Shown here piece after piece: positions 39,733 to 52,068 of a stretch of DNA of 64,000 nucleotides (position 1 is the stretch's first letter; the number at the start of each line of letters is the position of its first letter). The position numbers and the translations under genes were made by a program. The notes under the pieces are model-generated. The model had not been told where the DNA came from. It ran no database searches and saw nothing but the letters and a program-made list of their open reading frames with translations. Source of the stretch: Acanthamoeba castellanii str. Neff (taxonomy: Eukaryota > Discosea > Longamoebia > Acanthamoebidae); assembly GCF_000313135.1 (NCBI RefSeq), contig NW_004457554.1, forward strand, positions 521,329 to 585,328, given 5' to 3'.

Positions 39733-42700
39733 ATGGAAGAAGGGTACGTTTCGTCCAGCAGCCGACGAAGCCACCCGCCGTCATCACCATCTTCGTCTTC
39801 TTCTTCGGCAACGCCGGGCTCGTCGCCCATCCAGGCAGCATCGTTGCCGTTGGGCCTGCACCACTACCAGCAGCCGACCCTGTCCGAGCTGCAGCAACAG
39901 CAGCAAAACCACTTCATCATGCAGCAACAGATGATGCAGCACTTCTACCCCACCAGCCCATCTTCTTCAGCTTTTCCACCACCTTCATCACCATCCTCCT
40001 CCTCAGCAACTGTTGCTGGTCTGGCGACCCTTCTGCCGCGAGGCCCCGCCGCCCCGTGGGGTCTGGCCCTGCCTCCTGCCATCGGCATCCGGCCCCTGCC
40101 TCCTGCGCCTCCTCCCTCCTTCCGTTCATCTTCTTCATCATTCAGCGTGCCACCACCGCCACCCTCTTCATCCACATCTTCTTCTTCTGGTTCTTTTGGT
40201 TCTTCTTTGATGATGGACCTCGAGCCAGCCACCACACCGCCACACCAGCCGCCGCCGAGCCACAGCCCGCGAGCCAGCAGCAGTACCGGCAAGCACCAGT
40301 CCTCGCCCGCCAGCAGGCCCAGCGGTGGCGCGAGCCGACGCGAGCGGTGCGGCCTCTGCGACGAGTGGTGGATGCGCGAGGCCCGACACGGCTACCCCGA
40401 CCGCGAGGGCGTGCTCCTGCCCAAGTGCCCCAAGTGCAACAAGGTGCACACTCCTTCCTCTTCCCTTCCAACACACACTCAACACACCGTCATCTTCACG
40501 CACCGCTCACGCCACCGGGAACACATCATCGCATCCAAGGACCATCTTTGTTCAGCGTCTCGTTGTGTGTCGCTCTTTGTCACAAGACCGACAAATTACC
40601 GAAATGGAATGGAATGCGAAATATGGCAGTCTGGCACGTGGGAAGAATGAGCCAGCAATTCCACAAGAAATTCCAAACATGATTTTATTTCCCTTATTTA
40701 TAGACAAAAATAAATAAAATTAAATAATTATAAATCTCTTTGAATATAATATTAAAACAGTAAAATGGACTGACGCGGGTGAGCCTCTCTTTAGATCTCG
40801 TATGGCGGGTTGTGCTACGTGGTGGAGACGGAGTCGAAGCAGGGCGAGGTGCCGGACAAGCGCGGTCGTGTGCGCGCCCAGTCGCTGCCGCACGTGGTCT
40901 ACCAGCCACTGGTGGCGTCCAGCCCGGCGCAGCACCTGACCGACGCCTTCGTCAACACCATCCGCCGGGGCCGGGCCGTGCTGGCCATCTACCCGGGCTC
41001 CACCGGCGACACCAACCTCGGCCGCGAGTACCTTCTCTTCCCCGAGAAGAGGGCCGAGATCATGGAGGTGCAAACCACTCTGCACCCTGCTGACGTGTAA
41101 CTGCGGCCTTAACTGAAACCATTGTGTCGACACATACACACACCACATGACAGAGAGTGGAGGTGATGCAGGGGCTGGAGGCGCTCCGTGATGTGCTGTG
41201 CGAGGACCGGTTCTTCGTGCTGCACTACAAATACGACCCGAGCGCGCTGGTGCTGCCCTGCTTGGCGAAGCGGCGGGACGGCTCCCTGGCCCTTCCCGGC
41301 GAGTGCGAGCTTCTCGATCGCAAAGACATCGAACCCGTGCGCTCGACCGAACTCAGCGACATCCAGATCGGATTGCTCATCAGGTGCACCCCTTCTCGAC
41401 ACGACACGACAACGACAACGACACGACACACGCGTGCCGAGACAACTCGCTCACCGTCGGCGTGTGCTTCTCGACCTCAGGCGAGGCACCAACAAGCTGT
41501 ACAACCAGCGCGTGTTGAGTCTCAATCACCAAAACACGCTGAATGCGCGCCTCGATGTCTACGTACGTGGTCCCCTCGCCGCTAATGATGGGCACCATTG
41601 CGAGTTCCGATGGACTCACTCCACGCACCCGCACACGCACCACCGCACACACACGCGCGCGCGCACACACACGCACACACAGGTCACCAAGCAAACGCTA
41701 TGGGATCGGATGGGCACGGAGCAACACGAGAAGCTCAAGTACATCCAGCAGCTGGTCGAGGTACTCTCTCTCCCTCTCTCCGCGCAGTTTTGAACGGTGA
41801 ATTGCCAAAGAAGCAAGAAGCTAAACACGATTGTAATTGTTTCGAAACGATTACAGGACGAGTTTTTGCTGCTGTTCAAACGATGGAACCTGATGGGCGT
41901 ACAGCAAGAGAAGGAGGAGCAGGCCAAGGGCAATAACAACGGGTCATCATCGCCTCCCTCCTCTTCTTCATCTTCACCATCGCCATCGTCGTCTTCATCT
42001 TCATCATCGTCGTCGTCTCCCCTGTCGCGCCAATCACCGCCGCAGCACGCTTCATCGCCGCCCTCGCCTTCGTCGCCGCCCTCGCCTTCGTCGCCCGTCT
42101 CGCCGCCCTCGGACGCGGCGTCGTCGCCGCCTTCGTCGTCGGCCGCTGGTTCGCCCTACGTCCAGGCCTCGCCCTTTGGCAAGAAGCGGCGCTACTACCC
42201 GCTGTGCCTGATCGGCCAGCGCGACGTGTTCCGGATCCAGCTGATCCCCGTCAGCACCGTGATGCCGCTCACCTGGAACGGCACCACGCGGCGCGTGACC
42301 AAGACCCAGTGGTACTTCCCGCGCGAGCGCGAGCCTGAGAACTTCAACCCGCGCATCTTCTCCTACAACCCGGCCCTGGCCGACGGCGGCGGCGGCGGCG
42401 GCGGTAGCAGCGGAAAGCCGACGGAAAAGGGGGTCAAGGCCAAGCACAACAAGCCGGCGGCCAAGGACTCGCTCATGGACGACGACGACTACGACGACGA
42501 CCTCGAAGACGCCAGCGCTGAGTCAGACGACGATCGGTGCGTGTGCGGCCGTGTGCGGTGGTGCGTGTGCGGTGGCTCACCGCGTTGCTTGGCGCTGTGG
42601 CAGGCTTCCGCCGGCGCGGAGCCAGAGCGGGAATCTGGAGCTGGGCTACCCGGTGGGGGTGACGACCTACACGGGCTTCTTCACCGATGCCGAGCTGCGC

Positions 42701-45512
42701 CAGATCGAGAAAAGCGCCGACGCCACCGACGCCGACGCGCGCAACGGCAAATACGACGAAGTGCCCAACACCTACCAATGCACCCGCAAAGGCGACCGGT
42801 ACGTCGTGTGTGTCGTGTGTCGTGCGGTTCAGTTTTGATTGATGCGCGCGTGTCGTGTGTGGTGTGCGGTGGGCATAGGTTGTGCCGGACCAAGTTCTTC
42901 TTTTCGGCGCGGTACCTGTGGACGGCCGAGCAGATGGCCTCGCCGAATTCGACGCAGGCGCAGGGCATCCGGGCCGACGTGGCCGAGCCGCCCTTCTGGA
43001 TGCGGCAGCTGATCGAGCGGCCGCTGGTCGAGTCCCGGATCGTGCAGGAGGCGTGGGTCAACGAGTTCGCGATGAACATCTACCACGACGGCACCGAGGG
43101 CCTGGGCCAGCACTACGACGACAAGAAGCGCTTCAAACGGCCGATCCACACCCTCCGCATCTTCTCCGACTCGCGGCTCTCGTTCGGCTCGAAGGACTTC
43201 TCGATGACCAACTCGGTCTTCTTCATCCCCATGCCCCGCGGCTGCATCACCGTGCTCGAAAAGAAGGGTACCGCACGACACGACACGACACGACCAACGA
43301 CACGACATGACACGACCAACGACACGACACGACACACGCACATGTGCCAGAGACTATTGTTTTGTTTTATGTTATTTTATTTATTGGATTGATTGTGTGG
43401 AATGCAGGATATGCGGTGGACGGCATCAAGCATTGCGTGAGGGCGGCGGACATGGGCGGCAAGTCGGGCGTGGTCCTGCTGCGCCACATCCACCCGCACC
43501 TCATCAAAGAGGTGACGTCACACGACACGACACGACACGACACGACACGACACGGCACGGCACGGCACGGCACGGCACGGCACGGCACGACACGACACGA
43601 CACGACACAAACAGTCGATTAACATTTCTTTATCGTTCTACTCCAGGCCAAGGAGATGCAGCGCAACCACTCGCTCACGCGATGGCTCTCGTCCCTGGAC
43701 CTCGAGGACCCGCAGCAATACGTCCAGGCCTTCACCGAGTACGGCCGCACTGCCCACATATCCGTGTGTGTCGTGTGTGTCGTGTGTGTCGTGTCGTGTC
43801 GTGTGTGTCGTGTGTGTCGTGTGACCACGCAGCTGCAGTGGTTTTGCTGGCAGCTTCCGATTGGGTTAAATAATGATAAAAAACTAATCCACCACCCAAT
43901 GGGCGCGGTGCAGTGAGGAGCTGGACCTGGTGTCGGTGCGGTACCTGCAGGAGTGCGATCTGAAGACGCTGGGCATCACCAAGATGGGCCCGCGCAAGAT
44001 CATCTTCCAGGCCATCCACAAGCTACGAGGTACAGAATTGTGCGTGTGCGATGTGCGATGTGTGCGTGTGTGTCCCTCGCGCTCGAGCCACGTCTAATCA
44101 CGGCCGCACACGCACCACCGCACATGGACTTGAAAACAGAACGCGACGAGGTGACGATGCCGCCGCACAGCTGCTGCTGCCAATGCGCCGCCGAGCACCA
44201 CCCCGGCGGCACCTCGCAGGCGGCGCTGGCGCCCAAGGCCTCCACCGCCAGCAGTCGACACTCGTCGTCGGCTCTGTCGACAGATGACGTGGCCGCCGGC
44301 GAGCTCTTGGCCCGGCGCGCCCGCTCGTCGTCGTCCGGCGGCGGCAGCAGCAGGTCCAAGTCCCCGCCGGGCCGGGACAAGTCGCCGGGCAAGGGCGACT
44401 CGACCAAGGCCCAGTTGTTGTCGACGCCGGTCAAGGCCCACGACAAGAAGAAAAAGAAGAAGAAGAAGAAGTCGACGTCCACGTCGACGCCCAGATCGCC
44501 GCCGAGCCCGACGACGACGACATCGGCCACCACGACCGAGACGGAGATCTATGCGACGCCGCCGAGCCACGTACGGTCCCGCACGACGCCCCACATGGGT
44601 GGCCGCATCAAGCGCAGGCCGCCGCCGTCGCTGTCGTCGTCATCGGTCGAGTCATCTCCGGTGACGTCGCCGCTGTCGTCGCCCCTCCCCGGCTTCGACG
44701 GACCGCCCCTCTCGCCCTTCCGCCCGTTCTCCCTCCCGCCGTGCCCCACTTCGTCGTCGTCGTCGTCATCGTCGTCTTCACCGCCGCCGTCATCTTCGTC
44801 GTCGTCGTCGTCGTTATGGTCGTCATCAACGATGACGTCGCCGCTCTCGCCGATGCCGAGCCCGCTGGCCCACCCCTTCGCGCCGCTGCCGCTGCCGCTG
44901 TCCCTCTTTGGCGCCGGCGGAGGGCCCATGGTGATCCCCACGGCCGCCCCGTCGACGTCGCCGTCGGCAACGACAAAGCAGCAGCATCATCAGGTGGTGG
45001 TGGCCGGGAAGCGGCCCCTCCCGTCGAGTGACGGGGTGCCGTTCAACGTGACGCCCATCCTGCCCGCCCCTGCGCAGCGCTCCTCGTCTCCGATGGCGCC
45101 GTCAGTCGTCTTCACTCCCCCGCCGGCCAAGCGGTCCAAATCCAGCAGCAGCCACCACAACAAGAAGAACAGGTCGGCCGACTCGTCATCTTCATCGTCT
45201 TCACCATCGTCGACGTGGAAGCCGTCGCGACCTCCGCTGATGCCGTTAGCGCTCCAGCCCTCCGCAGCCAACATCTTCCCGTCGTCGTTGGACCCCATGT
45301 CGCAGCCGTTCATGAAGGGTCCGTCGTCGGGCGTCATCATGATGGGTCCGCCGCCGCCCGCCCCCGCCCCGGCTGCCGCGTCGACCTGGAGCCCAGCGCG
45401 GCAGCTCGAGAACCAGCTGCTGCTGGCCTCGCCCCCGCCCGCCGCCTGCTCGCCCCTGCCCGCCGCCGCACCCACCACCCCGCGCCAGCGAATCCTTCGC
45501 ATCCAGCCCTAA
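39733..45512 (+). CDS. Multidomain ALKBH5-like 2OG-Fe(II) dioxygenase with zinc ribbon and SAM domain
   Basis: Twelve exons (39733-40443, 40795-41067, 41154-41383, 41481-41562, 41683-41760, 41857-42536, 42604-42798, 42879-43267, 43408-43511, 43647-43738, 43914-44029, 44140-45512) give 1440 residues in frame. In order: a Ser/Pro/Gln-rich N-terminus; a Cys4 zinc ribbon (CGLCDEWW...CPKC, about residue 215-240); an unrecognised region with conserved look (LPHVVYQPLVAS, AIYPGSTGDTN); an acidic and Ser-rich linker; an AlkB-type dioxygenase with Fe ligands in GQHYDD and GIKHCVR, 2OG-binding Arg in VVLLRHIH, and IFSDSRLSFG and PRGCITVL as in ALKBH5; a SAM domain (LTRWLSSLDLEDPQQYVQAF, then DLKTLGI); and a long Pro/Ser-rich tail. 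ALKBH5 removes N6-methyladenosine from RNA; substrate here is unknown. Confidence 0.85.
43268..43345. repeat. Intronic CGACA-type pentanucleotide repeat
   Basis: Repeats of ACACG and ACGACC units lie immediately after the donor of intron 8 of the ALKBH5-like gene. Confidence 0.75.
43512..43615. repeat. Block-structured pentanucleotide repeat
   Basis: The array changes from CACGA units to a block of CACGG units and back to CACGA units, all within intron 9 of the ALKBH5-like gene. It fills most of the intron. Confidence 0.85.
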
Positions 45513-45678
45513 GGCCTTGGGCGCACCACACATGATGATGTTCTGTGCATGGTGTTGCCAATAAGAGGCGCCTCGTTCTTCTGTACAACCAAGTCTTCTA
45601 TTCCTTCAACTCTTCTTTCACAATACAAAGGCAAAACATTGTCGTTGCCGTCTTCGTTCTTCCACAACGTGGGCGTCC

Positions 45679-47699
45679 CTAGAGAAGGCGGGCGAGGATG
45701 ACGGCGACGATGAGAATGGCGAGGAAGGCCCAGTTCCGCCGGTCCGCCAGTTCGTGGTGGAACGGAATCGGGCACTTGCCCGCAGCCGGCTTGACCGCCT
45801 CCGCCGGGGTCGTGGGCCTCGACTGAGTCTCGGTGGTCGCAGCAGCGGAGGGCGTGGCAACGGCGGCCGCAGCCGCGGCGGTGGCGGCCTTCTGCTTCTG
45901 GAAGAAGGGGCACGCGCTAATGTCGGCGCCGGCGGCGACGCTGGGGTGCCCGCTGGGCGCGGCGGCGCTGGGCACCGGTGGCGAGCCGCCGGCGCCGGCG
46001 GTGCCCTCCGATGCGCTCTCGGCGCTGCTGTCGCCCTCTTCCTCGTCGTCTTCGCTTTCCTCCTCACTGTCTTCGCTTTCGCTTTCGCTTTCTTCGTCGT
46101 CTTCGTCTTCGTCTTCGTTGTCGCTGCCGGCCGGCGGCCGCTTGCGTGGCTGGAGCGGCACGAACGGGCAGCCGCCCATCCTGGCCTGGGCCTCGAGCGC
46201 CGCTTCCCGCTCGGATCGGTACTTGGCCAGCGCCGCGACCAGGCCCGCCTTCGCCTCGCCCTCCGGTACCCCGGCAAGACCACCCTCCGCGCCGCTGCTC
46301 TCGAGCAGCCCCTCGAGCGACTCCGGCAGCTCCCCGCCCGCACTCACCACCGCACTCACACCTGCATGGCGTGTGTGAGCACGACACCACTCTCACCGCA
46401 CACACCGCACACGCACACGCACACGCACGCACACCGCACACACCGCACACACCGCACGGGTGGTGCGGGAGCGGGGGGAGAGTACTGGAGAGGAGGGCCT
46501 TGTAGTGGCGCGAGGCAAAGTAGCGGGGCGGGAGCTTGTCCCTGTTCTTCGCGTTGAGGTCGGCCCCGGCCCGCACCAGCCGATACACCAGCGCCTCCTG
46601 CACCGGCGTCACCGGATACGCATTCTTGAAAAATCTCTGCAATTGAACTGTGTGTGCGGTCGTGCGTGTGCGGTCGTGTGTGTGGTCGTGCGTGTGCGTG
46701 TGCGATCGTGTGTGTGCGTGTGCGGTCGTGCGATTGTGCGTGTGCGGTGAGTAAGTTGGTCGCGCGTGCGAGGTTTGGGGGTGCGGGGGAGTACTACTTT
46801 GGAAGGCGTGGTGCAGGGCGGTGTCGCCGTGTTTGTCGGCGTCGTTGATGGTGGCGCGGATCTCCGGGTCCTGCAGCAGCACGTCGAGGAACTGGTCGCG
46901 CCCGGTCGCCGCCACCAGCATCAGCACGCTCACGCCGTCTGCAGACGTTCAGCCAAAAACCCGTCAGTTCGTGTCATGTGTGTCGTGTGTGCGGTGTGTG
47001 CCGTGTCGTGTGTGCGGTGTGTGCGTACCGTTGTCGGTGGCGCGCTTGTCGATGCCGGGGTGGGCGAGCAGCAGCTGGGCCATGCCCGGCGAGCCGTGCG
47101 CGCACGCCACGCTCAGCGCGGTTTGGCCCTTGGCATTGCGCGCGTTGACGTTCGTGCCTGTGTGCCACGCGCGCATGAGACCACGACACGACACAACACG
47201 CAAGAGGAGAGGCGGGCGTACGAGAGTCGGCGAGCAGGGTGCGCATGCAGTCCTCCTGACCCACACGCCCGCAGGCGTAGTGCAGGGCCGAGTAGCTGGA
47301 TGATGAATGGATGCATTCGTCACATTTTACACAAAAAATAAATCAATTGATGCTAGGAAGGTGGAAGCAGAAGAAGAGTCGAAGAAGATGATGAGCTGAG
47401 CTGAGCTGAGGTGATTACCCGGTGTAGATTTCAGACGGCGAGGGCTTGTTGGGGTCGGCGCCCTGGCTCAGCAGGAGATGCACCGACGCGCTGCGCCCAA
47501 AGCTGGCCGCCTTCTGCAGCGGGGTCGTCCCATCTTCGCCCACGGCCTCGAGCCCGGCCCCGCCCCATCCCATGCAGTCCTTCAGCCTGGCCGCCACCTC
47601 ACCCAAATCCTCCTCCCTCGCCGCCACCGCCTTCCACAGTTCGCTGCTGCCGCTGCCGCCATTCTCTGCCACTACTGCTGATGCTGATGATGCTGCCAT
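45679..47699 (-). CDS. Ankyrin-repeat protein with C-terminal membrane anchor
   Basis: Several exons run from ATG 47699 to the stop at 45679-45681. After an Ala/Ser-rich start come about five ankyrin repeats: DGTTPLQKAASFGRSASVHLLLSQGADPN, then YSALHYACGR, KGQTALSVACAHG, DGVSVLMLVAATGR, GDTALHHAF and ALVYRLVRAGADLNAKNRD. A hydrophilic, highly acidic Ser/Glu/Asp segment follows. The last residues (RRNWAFLAILIVAVILARLL) form a single membrane span at the extreme C-terminus, so this is probably a tail-anchored protein facing the cytosol. Three short Cys-Pro motifs (GGCPF, SACPF, GKCPI) flank the acidic part. The partner protein is unknown. The gene is convergent with the ALKBH5-like gene (166 bp between stops) and divergent from TAF4. 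Confidence 0.8.
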
Positions 47700-47985
47700 C
47701 TTCTTCGCCTGACGTCTTTCGCGTGCTGAGTTTGAGCTAAGGCTGACACACGGACCCAACGCCGTCGTTGCAAGCAGGATGCGAGAAGTGACCCAGACTC
47801 GACTCCCAACGGCAACCAGTTCAAGGTTGGCTGGAGGTCGCCAGGAGCTGGTGGTCGACAGGTTTACACGTCAGCAAGAGGCGAAAAAGAATAAATAAGA
47901 TGACAGATGAGAGACAAATTGATTTTTGCGATTATTGATTGGAACGTTGGGTGGAGAGATTGACGAGAGGAGAGAGAGGGGAGAG
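47700..47985. promoter_or_regulatory. Divergent promoter region ankyrin gene / TAF4
   Basis: 286 bp separate two oppositely directed start codons. An AT-rich patch lies at 47880-47945. No defined element is recognised. Confidence 0.4.
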
Positions 47986-50900
47986 ATGGATCACGAGCAC
48001 CTGCTGTTCGGGAGCACGGAGGGGGATAACAACGAACAGGATGCCGTGGAGCAGCTCGCCGCCTCTTTGAAAATGGAATTCTCGGCGGGGCCTGCCGCCC
48101 CTCCTCCTCCAGCGGCTGCCGCGCCCCATCACGCCCCCGCGGCTCATCACCCCCACCCACCAGCAGCTCCATCTGCCGTGCCGTCCTATCAGCCTCATCA
48201 TTCGGTACGTCCAAAATCGTAAATCGAGTAGAGACCATCTTCGATGCATGTCTCATCACAATTCGATATACAATAGCAACAGCAAGGCGTGCCGCAGCAG
48301 CAGCCGGGCGCGCCACGTCCAGCTACCGCCGCTCACTCCATTGGGGCCGGCCTGCCCACATCTATGGGGGCGCCTGTCGGCAGCGGCATGCAAGGGGCGC
48401 CCTCTACGCCCACACACGCGCCATCGACGCCACAGCACGGCATGCTCCAGCAGCAGCAGCAGCAGCCGGGACCACCCACTGGCGCGCCGACTGGACCCGG
48501 CGGGGTGGGACCTCAGGGGGGCACGCCGGGCAAGCAAGTCCCGTCTCCCCAGGCCATCCTACAGCACCACGTCACCCGCTACCGCGTACGTTCCCCCGCT
48601 CTTCACATACCGAGGCCCAGTCGTGCGTGGCTCTGCCCTGCGAAAGGCCGTCGTCGATAGTTTTCTACATCTCTCATACTGGCTGGCCACTGAACGCCGT
48701 TTGCTCTGGGGCGTTGTAGAAAGGAGAGGTGACCGCCGAGCAACTACGCGCATCGTTGGCCCAGGCCTTCAGCCCTAAGATCGCTGGTGCGCAAAAAGCC
48801 CCCGCCTGATGTGCCCCCACGAAAGCGATGCACTTCGTTCTTCAACCGACTGACCCTCCTCCTCCTCCTCGCCGCACAGACGACGTGGTCGCGCGCTGCG
48901 TCACGCAGAAGCGTCCCGGGGCGCCGGGACCAGCCCCGGGTGGCGTGGCTCCCGGACAGCCCAAGCCGCCCGGTGTCCCCGGCCAGCCGACCCCCGGCAC
49001 ACCCGGCCAGGCAATGGGTCGTCCCATGCCCGCGGGCATGACCGGCATGCCTCAGGTACCTCAGATCTCCCCGCCGCCGCCGCTTCGCCGTAACACACTT
49101 TTGTGTTGAGGGTGTTAACGTGCGCTCCATCGGGATCTCAGCAGGGAACGCCGGGCCAGCAAATCGCGAGACCCGGACAGCCCCAGGGCACACCCATGGG
49201 TGGGGTACGTCATGCACCGCAGCTCTTCCCATCAACGTGTGCCGTGCTGCGTATGTGCTTTTCCGGCGGAGACCTGACAGGTGGGTGGGTGGACGGGTGG
49301 TTAGATCCCCATGCATGTGAAGCTGCAGCCCGCTGGAGGACAGGCCGGCGCTGGCGGCGTGCCCCAACAGCAGAGCGCCGAAGGGGTGTCCGTGACGCAA
49401 CTGCGCCAGGGAAATCTCTACAATCCCCAGCTCCAGGCTATCAAAAGTACTCCCTAACCCCCTGCCGTGCTGGCTCTTCTCCCTCGAGAGAAGCGTGTGA
49501 ATGGTTGTGAACCACACATACCAATGGTCATTGGTGCGCATGTGGTGCGATTGTAGTTACGTCCGGCGAGGACGCGCAGAAGTACGCGGCCTACTACGCG
49601 GCCAAGAACGCAGGCACAACGTCAGTCACCATCAATCCGGGTGGAGTCACCCCCGGTCAACCTCCTGCGTACAACCACCCTCTTCTTCACATGATGATAA
49701 TCACGCGCTATCGCACTCTACTAGTATACATTCCTATACGCCTGCACGTTCATTCACATCGTGCCCTATTCGTACATATCATCGGCTTCGAATCATCTCC
49801 AGCAAAAAGCCGCGCATCGATACACCAGGCGCGCCGCCTGGCGGAGTTCTTTCCCCGCAGGCTGGCATGCCCTCCATGGGCATGCCCGGAGGCACACCTG
49901 GGTATATATAGCGGGGCCGAACTGCGCCACTGCTCGCTGCCTCGCGTCTCGACGTAGCGCACTAGCCTGCATGCCACCCGCACACGAAACTCACGACACA
50001 CACACAACACACAATCTTCACCTGCAGTGGGGCACTCGCACAGAAGAAGGCCGCTCCGCCCAAGAAGGCAGAGCCCCTGGACGACAAGTTCAATGTCAAG
50101 GACATCACCGATGTCACGCGAATGGCCGGCTTCAACCTGAAGGCACGCACCATTCATAGCCTCGTTCACCAGAGCGCTCTGCGCGTCGCGGCTAACGTTC
50201 CCCCTCCCCATGCTATGCAGGAGGAGACCGCGTCGCTTTTGCCCACCTACAGTACTGCGGGAGGCGAGGAGCGGGCGCACGCGCCCGACGAGGTGCAGAG
50301 CCCGTTCATCAATAAAGGAGCCCTTCATAAGAAGGTGACCGAGATCGGTGCGTTCTTCTTTTCCATTTTCTTCGTCTTCATCTTCTTCGTCTTCATTTTC
50401 CTTGCCCCGACATGTATGCGCTTTTCCTGATCGCTGCCTGTCTTTCTCACCGTGCGAGAGCAGCCGCCAAGCACGGTATCAAGAAGGTGTCGGAGGAGCT
50501 GTATGAATTCCTGGCTCTGGCGGCTCAGAATCGCCTCAGGGACGTCGTCGACGAGCTCGGCAATATCTCCAAGCAGCGCCTCGACTTTTACAAGGTACCA
50601 CGCAACACAACACGCGATGACACACACACACACACACACGGCGCATGTGCTAATGCTTAGCTGGGATATATATGGAATGGGCAGGATGAGATGAAGATCG
50701 AGATCACGTCGGACCCGCGAAAGCAGCTCAAGCTGATCGAGAAGAGGGAGAAGGAGGAGAAGGAGCGAAGGGACGCCGAGGAAAAGGAGCGGGCGCTCAA
50801 GGATAAGAAGATGGACCCCGAAAAGAAGAAGTCGGACCAGGCCCGTCTCGAAGAAGAGGAAAAGATTCGAACGCGCACGGCCAACTTGACAGCCCTTCAG

Positions 50901-51581
50901 GTTCCTCCTCTCTTTCTTCGTTCTTCTTTCTTCGCTCTCTTCGTTATTGCTTGCCGTTGGCTGACGTGGCACTGGGCGTGGACCAGGCGATCGGCGACGT
51001 GAGGCCGCGAAGGGCCATGCAGGGCGGCACCCCAACGGCGCCGGGCGGAGCGGCGGGAGGCGCCGGGCGCGGCGGTGCCCCGGGGCTGGGCCTGCCGCCA
51101 GACCTGCGCGCGCCGCTGTTCAACAAGCAGATGCTGGACCAGCTCACGGCCCTCCAGAAGCTCAAGGCCGCCTCACAGCTGACGCCCCAGCAGGCCCAGC
51201 AGCTCGAGCAGCTCCTCAACCAGCTGCGGCGGATGCAGCAGTTCAAGCAGCTCGCCGACCAGCTCGCTGGCCGAAAGGTGCCCATGATGTTGGACCCCAA
51301 AACCGTACATTCGCCCTCCCGCGTGTGTGTCGTGTCATGCGCGACTCATTGTGTGTCACGTGTCGTGTTTTTCTTTTTGGCGTCGACAGGGCCGGCTGAC
51401 GGTGGCGACGGGCGCGCTGCAGCCGCGGTCGCGGTTCGATACGCGGGTGATAACGATGAAGGACCTGGAGTTCTACCTCCTCCACAAGGACCCGCACACC
51501 AAGTACTCCAAGCTCGTGTGGCGCCTGGAGAAGAGGAAGCGGTCGGCCTCCCTCCTCGCCGCCCAGCAACCAAACCAATAA
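47986..51581 (+). CDS. TAF4: TFIID subunit TAF4
   Basis: Early exons are 47986-48204, 48277-48585, 48720-48786, 48880-49055 and 49142-49204, and the stop is TAA at 51579. The N-terminal half is Gln/Pro/Gly-rich, as in animal TAF4. The TAF4 C-terminal domain is clear: FNVKDITDVTRMAGFN, the histone-fold helix AAKHGIKKVSEELYEFLALAAQNRLRDVVDEL, RLDFYK, a charged helix (KREKEEKERRDAEEKER), TANLTAL, and the terminal ITMKDLEFYLL. TAF4 pairs with TAF12 through a histone fold and is a structural core of TFIID, the general RNA polymerase II factor that recognises core promoters. At least eleven introns are present, several with GTACG-type donors. Confidence 0.88.
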
Positions 51582-52068
51582 TTGAAACAGAATTTGAAAG
51601 AAAGAAAGAAAGAAAAGAAAAGAACTCTTTTTCAATATATTTATTTGTTTTGCTGTTTATTTTATTCACAAATTATTTGTATTTCGGTATTCATTTAGTC
51701 TTATTTTTGGTATTTATTTTTTGCTATTTATTTTCATTTATTTGGGAGCTCGTGTGGCTGCGTGCAAGGCGACGCGAAGTTGGCTGACGTGGCGCGTGGC
51801 CCAGGACGACGAGTGGCGGATGCCAAGCATGCCAGTGCGCGATTGGGCGGGGGCTTGGCCGTACAAGGGCAACCACCGTAATTTGGGGGCTCCGTGGCAC
51901 CGGTGGCGTGGGCCGCTACAAAGGGGGCTGCGTGTCTCTTTCGTTATTCAACACTCGACTCTTCAGGTTTCGCCTGCACACTCGGTCGACGCCGCACTTC
52001 GCCTATCCACCGCAGCCCCCACAACACACCACCACCAGCTCCTCACCACATCTCATCAACACAAAAAG
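51582..52068. other. Intergenic region upstream of LIM gene
   Basis: The first 150 bp are AT-rich with AGAAA and TATTTAT runs (TAF4 3' UTR). The rest is a GC-rich promoter and pyrimidine/CA-rich leader. No coding exon is seen. Confidence 0.4.
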
